Shown: positions 9,363-18,626 of the stretch, one piece after another | How the letters are laid out: each line of letters starts with the position of its first letter | Position numbering within the stretch: the stretch's first letter is position 1 | NCBI GenBank assembly: GCA_024400425.1 | Contig: JAKSMV010000002.1 | Location: 1-64,000, forward strand | DNA from: Bacteroidales bacterium | GTDB lineage: Bacteria > Bacteroidota > Bacteroidia > Bacteroidales > F082 | DNA: 64,000 nt | Direction of reading: 5' to 3' | The notes under the pieces: generated by a model | Told to the model about the DNA's origin: nothing | The model's database searches: none | The model's input: only the letters and a program-made list of their open reading frames with translations | Position numbers and translations under genes: made by a program

Positions 9363-11063
9363 GTGAAATATTACAACATACCTATTTTCATGCCAGAAAT
9401 GGCTTGCCCGTTTCGTTGCGTCTATTGCAACCAGTTCAGCATCGCCGGAAAAAGCCAGGTTCCGGATGCCGAATGGGTCAGTAAAACCATTGAGAATCAC
9501 ATCGCTACGTTTCCCAAGAAGGAGCGTTTTGTCGAAGTGGCTTTCTTTGGGGGCAACTTCACGGGTTTGCCCGTCGCTATGCAAGATGACTATCTGCGTG
9601 TAGTCCAGCCGTTTATCGAGTCGGGCGAAGTGCAGGGCATCCGTTGCTCGACGCGACCCGACTATATCGACAAGGCGCGCTTGAAGGTGCTGAAGCAGTT
9701 GGGAATGCGCAACATCGAACTGGGCGCGCAGTCAACCAACGATGGGGTTTTGCTTTCGTGTGGGCGTGGGCACGACTTCAAGGCTATCGAGAGAGCCTCG
9801 CAACTGATTCTTGATGAAGGATTTACGCTTGGCTTGCAGATGATGATAGGCTTGCCCGGCTCGTCGCCCGAATTGGATAGGCAAACGGCTCGCGACATCG
9901 TCCGCCTTGGCGCTAAGGAAACGCGCATTTATCCTTGCCTCGTCGTGAAAGATACGGTGTTGGCCAAGCGTTACCTGAAAGGTGATTATCAGCCTCTGTC
10001 GGTCGCCGAGGCGGTACAGTGTTCGGCAGATATCTACACTTATTTTGTGGAAAATGGCGTAAAGGTGTTGCGCATCGGGCTGCATCCTTCCGACGAATTG
10101 GATGGCGGCGACTGCTTGGCGGGGCCTTATCACCACAACTTTGCCGAAATGGTGCATGGCGAGGTGTGGCGACGCAGGTTCGAGACCATCGGAAAGGTTG
10201 GCAGCCATTTGACGATAAAGGTGCATCCATCGCAACGCACACATGCCATCGGCTACGAAGCGGCCAACAAGAAAGCCTTGCTTCAGCGTTTCCAACAGGT
10301 TGATTTTGTTTCCGATGCGTCTCAAAGTATCGATTCCTTTGCCTACGAAATCCAAAGTGCTGAAAAGCGAGTCATTATCGCATCATCGTTGATGCCCGAG
10401 CAAGCCAAGGCAAGATTGCAGGCTTTGGGCGAAGTGCTTTGGCTTGAACCTACCGATTTCGTCTATCCTTCCATTGCGGCTCACCCCGACATCTATTTCT
10501 TTCAGTATGCCGAAAACCAACTGGTCTTTGCGCCCAACACGCCTAAGGAATGGATCGCTTTTCTGCACCAAAAGGGTGTGAAGCTGATGCGCGGACGAAA
10601 AGCCTTAGGATATAACCATCCCGAAACGACATTTTACAACGCTTGTGGTACAACCAACCTCTTAGTCCACAACCTGAAACATACTGATGAGCGCATCTTG
10701 CGACTTTATGAAGGCAAGACGCAAATCAATGTAAACCAAGCTTATACTCGATGCAATCTCTTGGCTTTGAACGACAGGGCTTTCATCACTTCCGACGAAG
10801 GCATCTGTCGTGTCTTGACCGAAAGGCAGTTGGATGTCTTGTTCATTGACCCGCACCAGATTCATCTCGAAGGCCACGATTATGGTTTCTTCCCAGGCTG
10901 CTGCGGTGTGTTCGGAAACCAACTTTTGGTGTGTGGCAATACGCAATTATTAAAGGAGAAGGAAGCATTGGATGCTTTCCTATTGCGCTATGGTTTCAGT
11001 CTTATTGAATTGTATGATGGGGCGTTGGTGGATTTGGGCGGGATTTATTCCTGCTCATTATAG
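9363..11063 (+). CDS. Elp3-like radical SAM protein with extra C-terminal domain
   Basis: A 566-aa product from GTG 9363. Further upstream in-frame codons lie in the divergent lipoprotein gene, and the chosen start puts the radical SAM cluster near the N-terminus as usual. The CX3CX2C motif is C15-C19-C22 (ACPFRCVYC), binding the 4Fe-4S cluster that cleaves S-adenosylmethionine. GGNFTGLP and the GAQSTNDGVL segment fit the Elp3/YhcC-like class. From about residue 415 a second domain begins (NACGTTNLLVHNL, HLEGHDYGFFPGCCGVFG, VDLGGIYSCSL) resembling the DUF6873 guanidine-modifying-enzyme-like fold. That assignment is from memory and tentative. The 3' end overlaps the convergent TolC gene by 19 bp. 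Substrate unknown. Confidence 0.75.
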   Translation: MKYYNIPIFMPEMACPFRCVYCNQFSIAGKSQVPDAEWVSKTIENHIATFPKKERFVEVAFFGGNFTGLPVAMQDDYLRVVQPFIESGEVQGIRCSTRPDYIDKARLKVLKQLGMRNIELGAQSTNDGVLLSCGRGHDFKAIERASQLILDEGFTLGLQMMIGLPGSSPELDRQTARDIVRLGAKETRIYPCLVVKDTVLAKRYLKGDYQPLSVAEAVQCSADIYTYFVENGVKVLRIGLHPSDELDGGDCLAGPYHHNFAEMVHGEVWRRRFETIGKVGSHLTIKVHPSQRTHAIGYEAANKKALLQRFQQVDFVSDASQSIDSFAYEIQSAEKRVIIASSLMPEQAKARLQALGEVLWLEPTDFVYPSIAAHPDIYFFQYAENQLVFAPNTPKEWIAFLHQKGVKLMRGRKALGYNHPETTFYNACGTTNLLVHNLKHTDERILRLYEGKTQINVNQAYTRCNLLALNDRAFITSDEGICRVLTERQLDVLFIDPHQIHLEGHDYGFFPGCCGVFGNQLLVCGNTQLLKEKEALDAFLLRYGFSLIELYDGALVDLGGIYSCSL

Positions 11064-12361
11064 AACTCCATCACCTTGCAGCGGTAAAGGTATTCGTATT
11101 TGGCTTGCAGCAATGCCGATTCGGCTTGGTAAAGTCGGGTTCGGCTCTCGTTGAGCTCCATCTGTGTGGTCTTGCCTGCCTCGAATCCGGCTTCAGCATA
11201 GTCGAAAGCCATCTGCGACGATTTCAGTGCGTTATCGGCCGAGTTGTATTTTTGCTCGGCAGCCAAGGCGTTGTAATAGGCTTGCTGAATCTCCTTCTTC
11301 AAAGCCTTGCTCTTGTTCTCTATCTCCAACGTTTTGTTCTCGATGTTCACTTCTGCCATCTTGACGCGATATCTGGTTTGCATCCGGTTGAAAATCGGTA
11401 TGTTGAGCGAGAATCCGAGTTGGGCGCGGCTGTTCATCTTGATCTGGTCGGGCAAGGGTATGTTATCGTAGCCTTTCGTGAAGTAGTTATAGTAGCCGTT
11501 GGAATAGCCTCCGAAGAAACTGAGCGATGGGTACCAAGCCGATTTGGCGACCTTCAGATCGTAAAGCGATTGTTGCAGACGTAGTTGCGCGGCCTGCATG
11601 ATGGGTTGTTGGTTCAAGGCGTTCTCAATGGTAGTTTCTGGCGAAGGCAACTGATAGTCAATCAAATCCAAAAACTCGTCGGGCGAAACCACGTCGAAGT
11701 TCTCGATGCTTTCGATTTCCATGGCTTGGGTTAGGTCGAGAAGGCTCAGCATGAGGTTGTTGTCGGCTTCGGTGAGCGACGATTGGTTGGCTGCCACTTG
11801 AGCCTTGCTTTCATACACGTCGGCTTCGGCCTTGCGCCCCACTTCGTAAAGCTGGCGGGTCATCTCATATTGGTTCTGCGAGAGCTCAAGCTGTTGCTCG
11901 GCCACGCCTTTCAGTTCTTTGCAATACACCACCTGCATGTAATAGGCCATGATGGTCAGCCGCAAGTCGCGTTTGGCGGCTTCGAGGTCTTGGGTGCAGG
12001 CTTGTAGGTTCAGATAGCTCGACTTTGTAGAGTTGTAGATGCTCAAGCCTTGGAAAAGGGGCAGTGAGACATCCAAGCCAACGGAAGTCGATGATGAGTT
12101 GTCGGGCACATACACACCCGTGTAGGATGGCGATTGGCCAAAGCCAAGGTATTCGCCCGCCGAGGCATTGATGGAAGGCAACCACGAGTCTTTGGTCATT
12201 TCATACTGATAGTCAGCGTTTTGTCGGCTGAGCTGGCTCTGCTGTATGCCGATGTTGTGCTCAAGTGCATAGTCGATGCATTGCTGCATGGTCCATACTT
12301 GCTGCGCCGAAGCGGAAAAGGCAAGAGCCACAGTTGCCACGAGTAGAAGGGTGCGTTTCAT
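11045..12361 (-). CDS. TolC-family outer membrane efflux protein
   Basis: A 438-aa protein with a signal peptide (MKRTLLLVATVALAFSASAQ) and the long alternating helical hairpins of the outer membrane efflux family (WTMQQCIDYALEHNIGIQQSQL at the start; QAESALLQAKYEYLYRCKVMEFYN at the end). It forms the outer membrane duct of the exporter whose adaptor is encoded 1 bp upstream. Length is normal. It is the last gene of the five-gene ABC export operon. Confidence 0.92.
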   Translation of the reverse strand: MKRTLLLVATVALAFSASAQQVWTMQQCIDYALEHNIGIQQSQLSRQNADYQYEMTKDSWLPSINASAGEYLGFGQSPSYTGVYVPDNSSSTSVGLDVSLPLFQGLSIYNSTKSSYLNLQACTQDLEAAKRDLRLTIMAYYMQVVYCKELKGVAEQQLELSQNQYEMTRQLYEVGRKAEADVYESKAQVAANQSSLTEADNNLMLSLLDLTQAMEIESIENFDVVSPDEFLDLIDYQLPSPETTIENALNQQPIMQAAQLRLQQSLYDLKVAKSAWYPSLSFFGGYSNGYYNYFTKGYDNIPLPDQIKMNSRAQLGFSLNIPIFNRMQTRYRVKMAEVNIENKTLEIENKSKALKKEIQQAYYNALAAEQKYNSADNALKSSQMAFDYAEAGFEAGKTTQMELNESRTRLYQAESALLQAKYEYLYRCKVMEFYNEQE

Positions 12362-12362
12362 C

Positions 12363-13460
12363 TTATTTCAGTTTTTCGTTACCACGTATCTTGTCGCCAA
12401 CTTCAAGTCCCGATTTTACCACGATGTTGATGCCGTCGGAGAGGCCGACTTCGACGGGCTGCTTTTCGAACTGTTGTGGCATCTTTTCTTGTGTGCAGCG
12501 GAACACGAAAGTGGAATCGCCTTCATAGACGATGCAGCTTTCGGGCACCATGACGGCATCGGTGGCCTTGTCCATGACGATTTCGGCATTGGCCGAATAG
12601 CCTGCGCGCACAAACACGTCGTCGGGCAAGATGGCGCGGGCCTTCATCTCGAAGAAGACGGCTCCGTTCTCTTGGGTTCCCTTTGGGGCGATGTATTCCA
12701 GAACGGCCTCAAACTTGCGGTCGTTCATGGCTCCAATCGTCAAGGTCATCGTCATGCCTTCGGTGATTTTTCCCACTTCGGTTTCGTCGAGCTTGCCCTT
12801 GAAGATCATGTCCTTCATATTGGCGATGGTGGCGATGGTGGTGCCGTCGTTGAAGGTGTTCGAGTTGATGACCGAGTTGCCTACCTTCACTGGGATGTCG
12901 AGAATCATTCCCGTGATGGTTGACTTGATTTTGGTGTTGCTGTATTCGGTAGAGCTTTTCGAGATGCCTTCCTTGATGATGTTGAGCTGGTCTTTGGCAT
13001 TGGCAAGGTTTTCCTTGGCTTGCTTGTATTCCAACTGCGACTTCTCAAACTCCTCGGTGGCTATCAAGCCTTTGTCTTTCAAGGTCTTTTGGCGTTGGTA
13101 GGTCTTTTCCACATTTTCGAGGTTCATTTGCGCCACGCGCACTTGCGACTCGGCTGCCGAAAGGTTGCTCACGTCGGGGATGATTTTCACGATGGCAATC
13201 ACATCGCCCTCGCTGACCGACTGGCCTGGCTCCTTGAGGATTTCGGAGATGATGCCCGACACTTGCGGCTTCACCGAGACCTCGTCGCGCGGGTCGATTT
13301 GTCCGGTCACGATGGTGCTCTTCTCGATGCTTCCCAATGTGGCTTCCACGATTTCATATTCTGCAGTCTGTGGTTTCGACTTCTTGAACAAATACACGAA
13401 TGTCCAAATTACGCCTACTGCTAACAAGATGAAAAACAAGATTTTGAAAAACTTCTTCAT
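12363..13460 (-). CDS. Periplasmic adaptor (HlyD/MacA-like) of ABC exporter
   Basis: A 365-aa protein with an N-terminal membrane anchor (FFKILFFILLAVGVIWTFVYLF), a lipoyl/barrel-sandwich half (DEVSVKPQVSGIISEILKEPGQSVSEGDVIAIV), a helical hairpin (about residues 105-170) and beta-barrel/membrane-proximal domains. It links the inner-membrane permeases to TolC, as MacA does. A 208-bp spacer full of repeats separates it from the upstream permease, so it may be transcribed separately or by readthrough. Confidence 0.92.
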   Translation of the reverse strand: MKKFFKILFFILLAVGVIWTFVYLFKKSKPQTAEYEIVEATLGSIEKSTIVTGQIDPRDEVSVKPQVSGIISEILKEPGQSVSEGDVIAIVKIIPDVSNLSAAESQVRVAQMNLENVEKTYQRQKTLKDKGLIATEEFEKSQLEYKQAKENLANAKDQLNIIKEGISKSSTEYSNTKIKSTITGMILDIPVKVGNSVINSNTFNDGTTIATIANMKDMIFKGKLDETEVGKITEGMTMTLTIGAMNDRKFEAVLEYIAPKGTQENGAVFFEMKARAILPDDVFVRAGYSANAEIVMDKATDAVMVPESCIVYEGDSTFVFRCTQEKMPQQFEKQPVEVGLSDGINIVVKSGLEVGDKIRGNEKLK

Positions 13461-13486
13461 GGTGTGTATGTTTGTTGTTGAGTTGT

Positions 13487-13642
13487 TTGACTAATTGACT
13501 AATTGACTAATTGACTTTGTGACTATGTGACTTTGTGGGACGCTGAGCGGAGCCGAAGCGTTGATTTGTGGACTTTTTTGACTTAGGGACTAAGGGACAT
13601 TTTGACTTTGTGACTTTGTGGGACGCTGAGCGGAGCCGAAGC
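13487..13642. repeat. Octamer tandem repeat plus two 33-bp direct repeats in an operon spacer
   Basis: The permease-adaptor spacer holds three copies of TTGACTAA (13487-13510). It also holds two identical 33-bp copies (13527-13559 and 13610-13642) ending in CTGAGCGGAGCCGAAGC. The same core appears as an inverted pair inside a coding region at 27354-27408 and in variant form near 33213, so it is a dispersed family. Confidence 0.85.
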
Positions 13643-13668
13643 ATCAATTTGTTGATTATGTGATTCTA

Positions 13669-14931
13669 CTATTCTTCTCTGATGGCATCGATGGCTTTGA
13701 TTTGGATGGCCCGCAAGGCTGGCAACAAGCCGGCCAAGAGACCTGAAACGATTACGATTATGATGGCGACAATGGCTTCGCCAAGATTCATGTTCGGGTC
13801 TTGGAACATCGTGGTTTCGCTGGGATTGCTGGCCACAATGAGACCTACTACAGCCATGACGAGCACGCCGAAGCAAAGTCCTACCAATCCTGCCAAGATG
13901 GTGAGCAGCAGGCTCTCCGACATCACTTGTGTGAGGATGGCCTTGGGCTTGGCGCCAAGGGCGCGACGCACGCCAATCTCACGGGTGCGCTCCTTCACCG
14001 TCACCAGCATGATGTTGCTCACCCCGATAATGCCCGACATCAAGGTGCCTAGGCCCACAATCCAGATGAGGATATGGATGCCTTTGAACAAGGCCTTGAA
14101 AATATTGAATTCCTCTTCCACGTTGTAGGCACTTACGGCTTCTTTGTCGTTGGGCGCTATGTCGTGGCGCAGTTTCAGCAGGGTCTTGATGTCTTCCTCC
14201 ATCGAGCTTACCGAAGCATCATCGCGAGCGGTGTAGAGGAAGAAATTGATCTTGTCTCCTAAGCCGAACACTTGTTGCATGGTGGTGAAAGGCAGAATAA
14301 CCGATTTGGAGGCTTCGCCATTCACCTGCGTATGGCTGTTGTAAGGACGAATCACGCCAACGATTTCGAAATAAATGCCATTTACCTTTATCATCTTGCC
14401 TATCGGTTCAACGTTCTTCCCCATCATCTCTTCGTAAACGCGTTCGCCAATCAGACAGACCTTGCGCTTTTCGGCAATGTCGGTTTCGTTGACGAAGCGT
14501 CCCATGACGATCTTGCAACGGTCAATCTGGTTGTATTCGGGCATGAGGCCTTTCACCGTGTAGCTGCCGCTCTTGCTGCCAAAGACCACGTTGTTTTCGT
14601 CTGATGAATACAGCGAAGCCTCGGGCGAGATGGCCACGATTTCGGGGAAGGCATCCTTGATGGCCTCCAAATCATTCATGTCCATCGACCAATAACGCCC
14701 TTTTTGGTAGCCTTTGTAAGGTTCGGTGGTCTGTTCTGTGAAGATGAATCCTGTATTCAGCGAGAAGCCCTCAATTTGCCGCATCAGGCCGTTCTCGAAG
14801 CCGTTGCCTACCGACGACAGCACCACGAGGATGAAGATACCCCAAAACACGCCAAAGGCCGTCAGCAAGCTGCGGGTCTTGTTGCGGGCTATGGTCTGCC
14901 AAATCTCTTTCAGTCCGTCGAGGTCAATCAT
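13669..14931 (-). CDS. ABC transporter permease (MacB/FtsX type), second of pair
   Basis: A 420-aa protein with an N-terminal transmembrane helix (FGVFWGIFILVVLSSVGNG), a large periplasmic MacB_PCD-like domain (about residues 45-260) and an FtsX domain with three C-terminal helices carrying GVSNIMLVTVKERTREIGVRRALGA, the conserved coupling segment. It pairs with the permease encoded 11 bp upstream, so the exporter is probably a heterodimer. Substrate unknown; such systems export peptides, lipids or drugs. Confidence 0.92.
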   Translation of the reverse strand: MIDLDGLKEIWQTIARNKTRSLLTAFGVFWGIFILVVLSSVGNGFENGLMRQIEGFSLNTGFIFTEQTTEPYKGYQKGRYWSMDMNDLEAIKDAFPEIVAISPEASLYSSDENNVVFGSKSGSYTVKGLMPEYNQIDRCKIVMGRFVNETDIAEKRKVCLIGERVYEEMMGKNVEPIGKMIKVNGIYFEIVGVIRPYNSHTQVNGEASKSVILPFTTMQQVFGLGDKINFFLYTARDDASVSSMEEDIKTLLKLRHDIAPNDKEAVSAYNVEEEFNIFKALFKGIHILIWIVGLGTLMSGIIGVSNIMLVTVKERTREIGVRRALGAKPKAILTQVMSESLLLTILAGLVGLCFGVLVMAVVGLIVASNPSETTMFQDPNMNLGEAIVAIIIVIVSGLLAGLLPALRAIQIKAIDAIREE

Positions 14932-14942
14932 AGGTTCCTTCT

Positions 14943-16166
14943 TTATCGATAGTTCATTGCTTCAATGGGTTTCACTCTCACTGCCTTGCGTGCGGGGAAG
15001 AAACCTGCCAACACACCGCAAACCACAAGCAACAAGGTGGCCATCACTACAATCCGCACATCCACGGTGAAGTTGGCGAAAATGGTCATGGCGTTGTCGT
15101 CCATCTTGCTGTTCAGTATATTGTTTGCGATTTCGGTAAGCAGTATGCCGGCCATCATGCCGATGTAGCCGAACAGCGTGGTGATCACCATCGACTCGGT
15201 GACGATGGAGGCCAAAATCGAGCGTGACTTGGCTCCCAAGGCCTTGCGGATGCCTATCTCGTTGGTGCGTTCCTTCACGGTAATGCGCATGATGTTGCTC
15301 ACGCCTACGATGCCTGAGATGAGCATGGCGATGCCGATAATCCAGATGAACAGTTCCAAGGTGTGCATGATGCGGTTGGTTTCGATGGCGTTGAGCATGG
15401 TGCTGCTAATCCAAATGCCCTGTGGGTCGTTGGGCGAAAATTCGTGCAGTTGGGCCATCTTCCGCTTCAGATATTCCTTGAATTGCTCGTTATCTACTTT
15501 CGTATCAAGTCCGTAGGTGGTGAAAGTCAGCCGATAGTATTGGGTGACGTTATGTATCTTCTTCAAGGTGGAGAATGGAACATAGCAGATGTTCGACTCG
15601 TCTTTCCACACTCCGACAATCTTGAAGCCTATGCCGCTAATCATCAAGAACTGGCCCATGGCATTGTCAGCATTATCGTAGAACGATTTGGCCAAATCTT
15701 CGTCGATGACGATGACTTTCTCGCTGCAAGCTTCGTCGTGTTCGTTGATGAAGCGTCCACGCACCATCCTGACATCTTCTATCTGGCTGTAAATAGGTCT
15801 GACGCCTTCCAGCGAAACCATTTTTGACTTGTCGTCTTTAATGGCTGTCTCGTTGTAGATGGCCATGGGCGATACTTTATCGATATGGGGGAAGCCATTC
15901 TCTAAAGTGCGTATATCCTTGTCGTTGAAGTAGATGTAGCGTGAGGCCTTATGGCCTTTGTAGGGCAACGAGGTCTCCAAGCTATAAAGGGTATAGACGT
16001 TTTGCAGGCGGCTTTCGAAATTGTAACTGACACCGTTGATGAGACCGTTGCCGGCAGCGAGAAGCACGATAAGGATGAAGATACCCCACGAGATGGAAAA
16101 GCCTGTGAGGATGGTCCTCAGCTTGTTGCGTCGTAGTGAAATGAGTATCTCGCGCCAGAAGTCCAT
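14943..16166 (-). CDS. ABC transporter permease (MacB/FtsX type), first of pair
   Basis: A 407-aa paralog of the following gene with the same layout: N-terminal helix (TGFSISWGIFILIVLLAAGNG), periplasmic domain, then the FtsX domain with GVSNIMRITVKERTNEIGIRKALGA and three membrane helices ending in the typical FPARKAVRVKPIEAMNYR. It lies 3 bp after the ATPase gene. Full length. Confidence 0.92.
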   Translation of the reverse strand: MDFWREILISLRRNKLRTILTGFSISWGIFILIVLLAAGNGLINGVSYNFESRLQNVYTLYSLETSLPYKGHKASRYIYFNDKDIRTLENGFPHIDKVSPMAIYNETAIKDDKSKMVSLEGVRPIYSQIEDVRMVRGRFINEHDEACSEKVIVIDEDLAKSFYDNADNAMGQFLMISGIGFKIVGVWKDESNICYVPFSTLKKIHNVTQYYRLTFTTYGLDTKVDNEQFKEYLKRKMAQLHEFSPNDPQGIWISSTMLNAIETNRIMHTLELFIWIIGIAMLISGIVGVSNIMRITVKERTNEIGIRKALGAKSRSILASIVTESMVITTLFGYIGMMAGILLTEIANNILNSKMDDNAMTIFANFTVDVRIVVMATLLLVVCGVLAGFFPARKAVRVKPIEAMNYR

Positions 16167-16169
16167 GGC

Positions 16170-16877
16170 TTATTTGATTTGGGTGTTTAGGTCGATGAGG
16201 TCGGGATTGTTGGTCTCCACTTCCTCGATGATGCCATCCTTCAAGTGGATGATCTTGTCGGTTCGCATGGCGATGCCTCTCTCGTGGGTCACGATGACCA
16301 TGGTGATGCCGGTCTGGTTCACCTCGCGCAAGATTTGTATCACCTCGGCCGAGGTCTTGCTGTCTAAGGCTCCGGTGGGTTCGTCGGCAAGGATGACCTT
16401 GGGTTGTGTCACCAAGGCACGGGCCATCGACACGCGTTGCTTCTGTCCGCCAGAGAGTTCGTTGGGATAGTGATCGGCCCATTCCTTCAGCCCGAAGCGT
16501 TCGAGGTATTCCAATGCCAGCTGGTTGCGCTTCTTGCGGCTTACACCTTGATAATATAGTGGCAAGGCCACGTTTTCGATGGCGGTCTTGTAGGGAATCA
16601 GGTTGAACGATTGGAAGATGAAGCCAATCATCTTGTTGCGGTATTCGGCAGCGGTGTTTTCGGTCAGGTCTTTCATCAGCTTGCCGTCGAGGTAATAGTC
16701 GCCCGAGTCGTAGTTGTCGAGGAGACCGAGGATGTTGAGCAGGGTTGATTTTCCTGAACCTGAGGCGCCCATGATGGAGACCATCTCGCCATCGGCGATT
16801 TCAAGGTTGATGCCTTTCAGCACATGCAGCGGCTGAGCGCCGAAGTAGGTCTTGTTGATGTCGTGCAAGCTTATCAT
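16170..16877 (-). CDS. ABC transporter ATP-binding protein (MacB/LolD family)
   Basis: A 235-aa ATPase. Walker A is GASGSGKST, the signature motif is LSGGQKQR, Walker B is VILADEPTGALD, and the H-loop lies in VIVTHERGI. It powers the two FtsX-type permeases encoded directly downstream, acting from the cytoplasmic face; energy is passed to the periplasmic domains rather than driving classic transmembrane transport. First gene of the export operon. Confidence 0.95.
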   Translation of the reverse strand: MISLHDINKTYFGAQPLHVLKGINLEIADGEMVSIMGASGSGKSTLLNILGLLDNYDSGDYYLDGKLMKDLTENTAAEYRNKMIGFIFQSFNLIPYKTAIENVALPLYYQGVSRKKRNQLALEYLERFGLKEWADHYPNELSGGQKQRVSMARALVTQPKVILADEPTGALDSKTSAEVIQILREVNQTGITMVIVTHERGIAMRTDKIIHLKDGIIEEVETNNPDLIDLNTQIK

Positions 16878-16913
16878 AGTGGTATAACGGAATAGGCTTC
16901 AAAATGTTACAGG

Positions 16914-16921
16914 CAAAGATA
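16914..16921 (-). promoter_or_regulatory. -7 element for ABC export operon
   Basis: TATCTTTG on the minus strand, 36 nt before the ATPase start, matches TAnnTTTG. No clear -33 box. Confidence 0.4.
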
Positions 16922-17026
16922 AAAATTTGTTATGATGTCTGTCATAATATTATCCATGGCTTACGAGTCGAATCAGATATTTATGCTTAAAAATCTACTC
17001 AAAATCAAAGCAGACAATTTTTTTTC

Positions 17027-17034
17027 TAACTTTG
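17027..17034 (+). promoter_or_regulatory. -7 element for secreted protein pair
   Basis: TAACTTTG on the plus strand matches TAnnTTTG, 35 nt before the ATG at 17070, in an AT-rich stretch between divergent operons. Confidence 0.45.
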
Positions 17035-17069
17035 TCGCGAAATTAGTTACTCATTAAATACTTTGCATT

Positions 17070-18587
17070 ATGAAAAAGACATTTGCTTTTCTTTTGGCCA
17101 TTGGCCTGTGCGGAGTGCTTCAAGCCCAGACTCCGCCCATCTCGCATCTCGACATTAATAATATCCGTGCTACCATCTTGGGCAATGGCTCCATTATGCC
17201 GCCTTCGGAATGGGATAAGGATTCGAACACCCCCAACCCTTGTCCGTGGTACGAAGTGCCGCAAGGCAGCGGCTGCCAGACATTCAACCAACTCTCGTTT
17301 TGGTTTGGCGCAGTGGACATTGCCAATCAACTTCACCTTTCGGGAACGTATTTCCAAAATAATTGGGGTAGGGATTATGTGATGGGACCTTTGAGACTGG
17401 ATTATGGCACAAACGACCTTATGACCCAATTGAAATTCATGCGTATTTGGAACCTTACGCGTGCCGAAATCGACCAGTTCATCGCTCATCATGGCGATAA
17501 TGGCTACGAGATTCCCAAGGACATCCTCGAATGGCCGGCTCATGGCGATGAAGGCTTCGCCCCGAATCTGGCGCCTTTCGTCGATGTCAATGGTGACGGA
17601 CGCTATGTGCCTGCCGATGGCGACTATCCCGACATCAAGGGCGACCAATGCTTGTTTTTCATCTTCAACGATGCGTGTGAACACACACAAACCAACGGTG
17701 CAAATATTGGCCTTGAGGTCCATGCCATGGTGTATGCTTTCGATGCTCCCGGCGACGAAGCCCTCAACAACACCATCTTCTTCAACTACAAGTGTTTCAA
17801 CAGGCGTGCATCTGAGTATTCTATGTGTTATGCTGGCTTGTTTGCCGATTTTGATATTGGTGATGGTTATGACGACTTTATAGGCTGCGATGTGCAACGC
17901 GGTTCGTTCTATGGCTATAATTCTATTCTTACGGATGGTGAGGGCCAGCCTTTTGCATACGGCGACAATCCACCCATTCAGGTTGTAACGGTGTTGGCAG
18001 GTCCGCGCGTGAATGCCGATGGCCGCGACAATCCTACTTTCGATGGCATTGGCGAGCACCTTTTCAACGAAGAGTTTCCTAACGATAAGTTCGCTTATAA
18101 CGGTGCCAATTTCGGCAATGGCATTGCCGATGACGAGCGTCTGGGACTGTGCAATTTCTACTATCAATCATTCCCCGGTTTGTCTTATTATCCTGAAAAT
18201 GCGATTGATTACTATAACATGATGCGCATGATTCGCCGTGATGGTTCGCCGATAGGGTATGGGTGCGATTATTCTGGTCCGGCATGTCATTTTATGTTTC
18301 CTGACGATTCGGATCCGTTCAATTATGGCACTGATGGCGTTGCCCCGCAAGACGGCTTCAATACTGAAGGAAAATATTGGACCGAAGAATATTGCGGACA
18401 TCCTCATTCATATGACATTGCTGGCGTTGGCTCAATGGGACCTTTCACTTTGCGTTATCAGGATATGCAGGAAATCGATTTCGCACTCACCACGGTGTGG
18501 AAAAACGAAAGCCAGACGGCTATGGAACGTCGAGGCGAATTCATCAACCATGTCAAGGCGTTTTTCTTCAATGGACTGAAGAAGTAA
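17070..18587 (+). CDS. Secreted protein, T9SS-cargo-like but without sorting domain
   Basis: A 505-aa protein with a signal peptide (MKKTFAFLLAIGLCGVLQAQ). The body is rich in Asp, Asn, Tyr and Gly, with calcium-site-like DVNGDGRYVPADGDYPD near residue 175 and many cysteines. Such bodies occur in Bacteroidota T9SS cargo, where a C-terminal sorting domain usually follows, but this one stops at FFFNGLKK without one. It may have lost its tail by an early stop or be exported only to the periplasm. The next gene, 39 bp on, does encode a sorting domain. Function unknown. Confidence 0.75.
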   Translation: MKKTFAFLLAIGLCGVLQAQTPPISHLDINNIRATILGNGSIMPPSEWDKDSNTPNPCPWYEVPQGSGCQTFNQLSFWFGAVDIANQLHLSGTYFQNNWGRDYVMGPLRLDYGTNDLMTQLKFMRIWNLTRAEIDQFIAHHGDNGYEIPKDILEWPAHGDEGFAPNLAPFVDVNGDGRYVPADGDYPDIKGDQCLFFIFNDACEHTQTNGANIGLEVHAMVYAFDAPGDEALNNTIFFNYKCFNRRASEYSMCYAGLFADFDIGDGYDDFIGCDVQRGSFYGYNSILTDGEGQPFAYGDNPPIQVVTVLAGPRVNADGRDNPTFDGIGEHLFNEEFPNDKFAYNGANFGNGIADDERLGLCNFYYQSFPGLSYYPENAIDYYNMMRMIRRDGSPIGYGCDYSGPACHFMFPDDSDPFNYGTDGVAPQDGFNTEGKYWTEEYCGHPHSYDIAGVGSMGPFTLRYQDMQEIDFALTTVWKNESQTAMERRGEFINHVKAFFFNGLKK

Positions 18588-18626
18588 CCTTAAAGTTTAT
18601 TGTTTCACATTCAAAGAATTACAATC

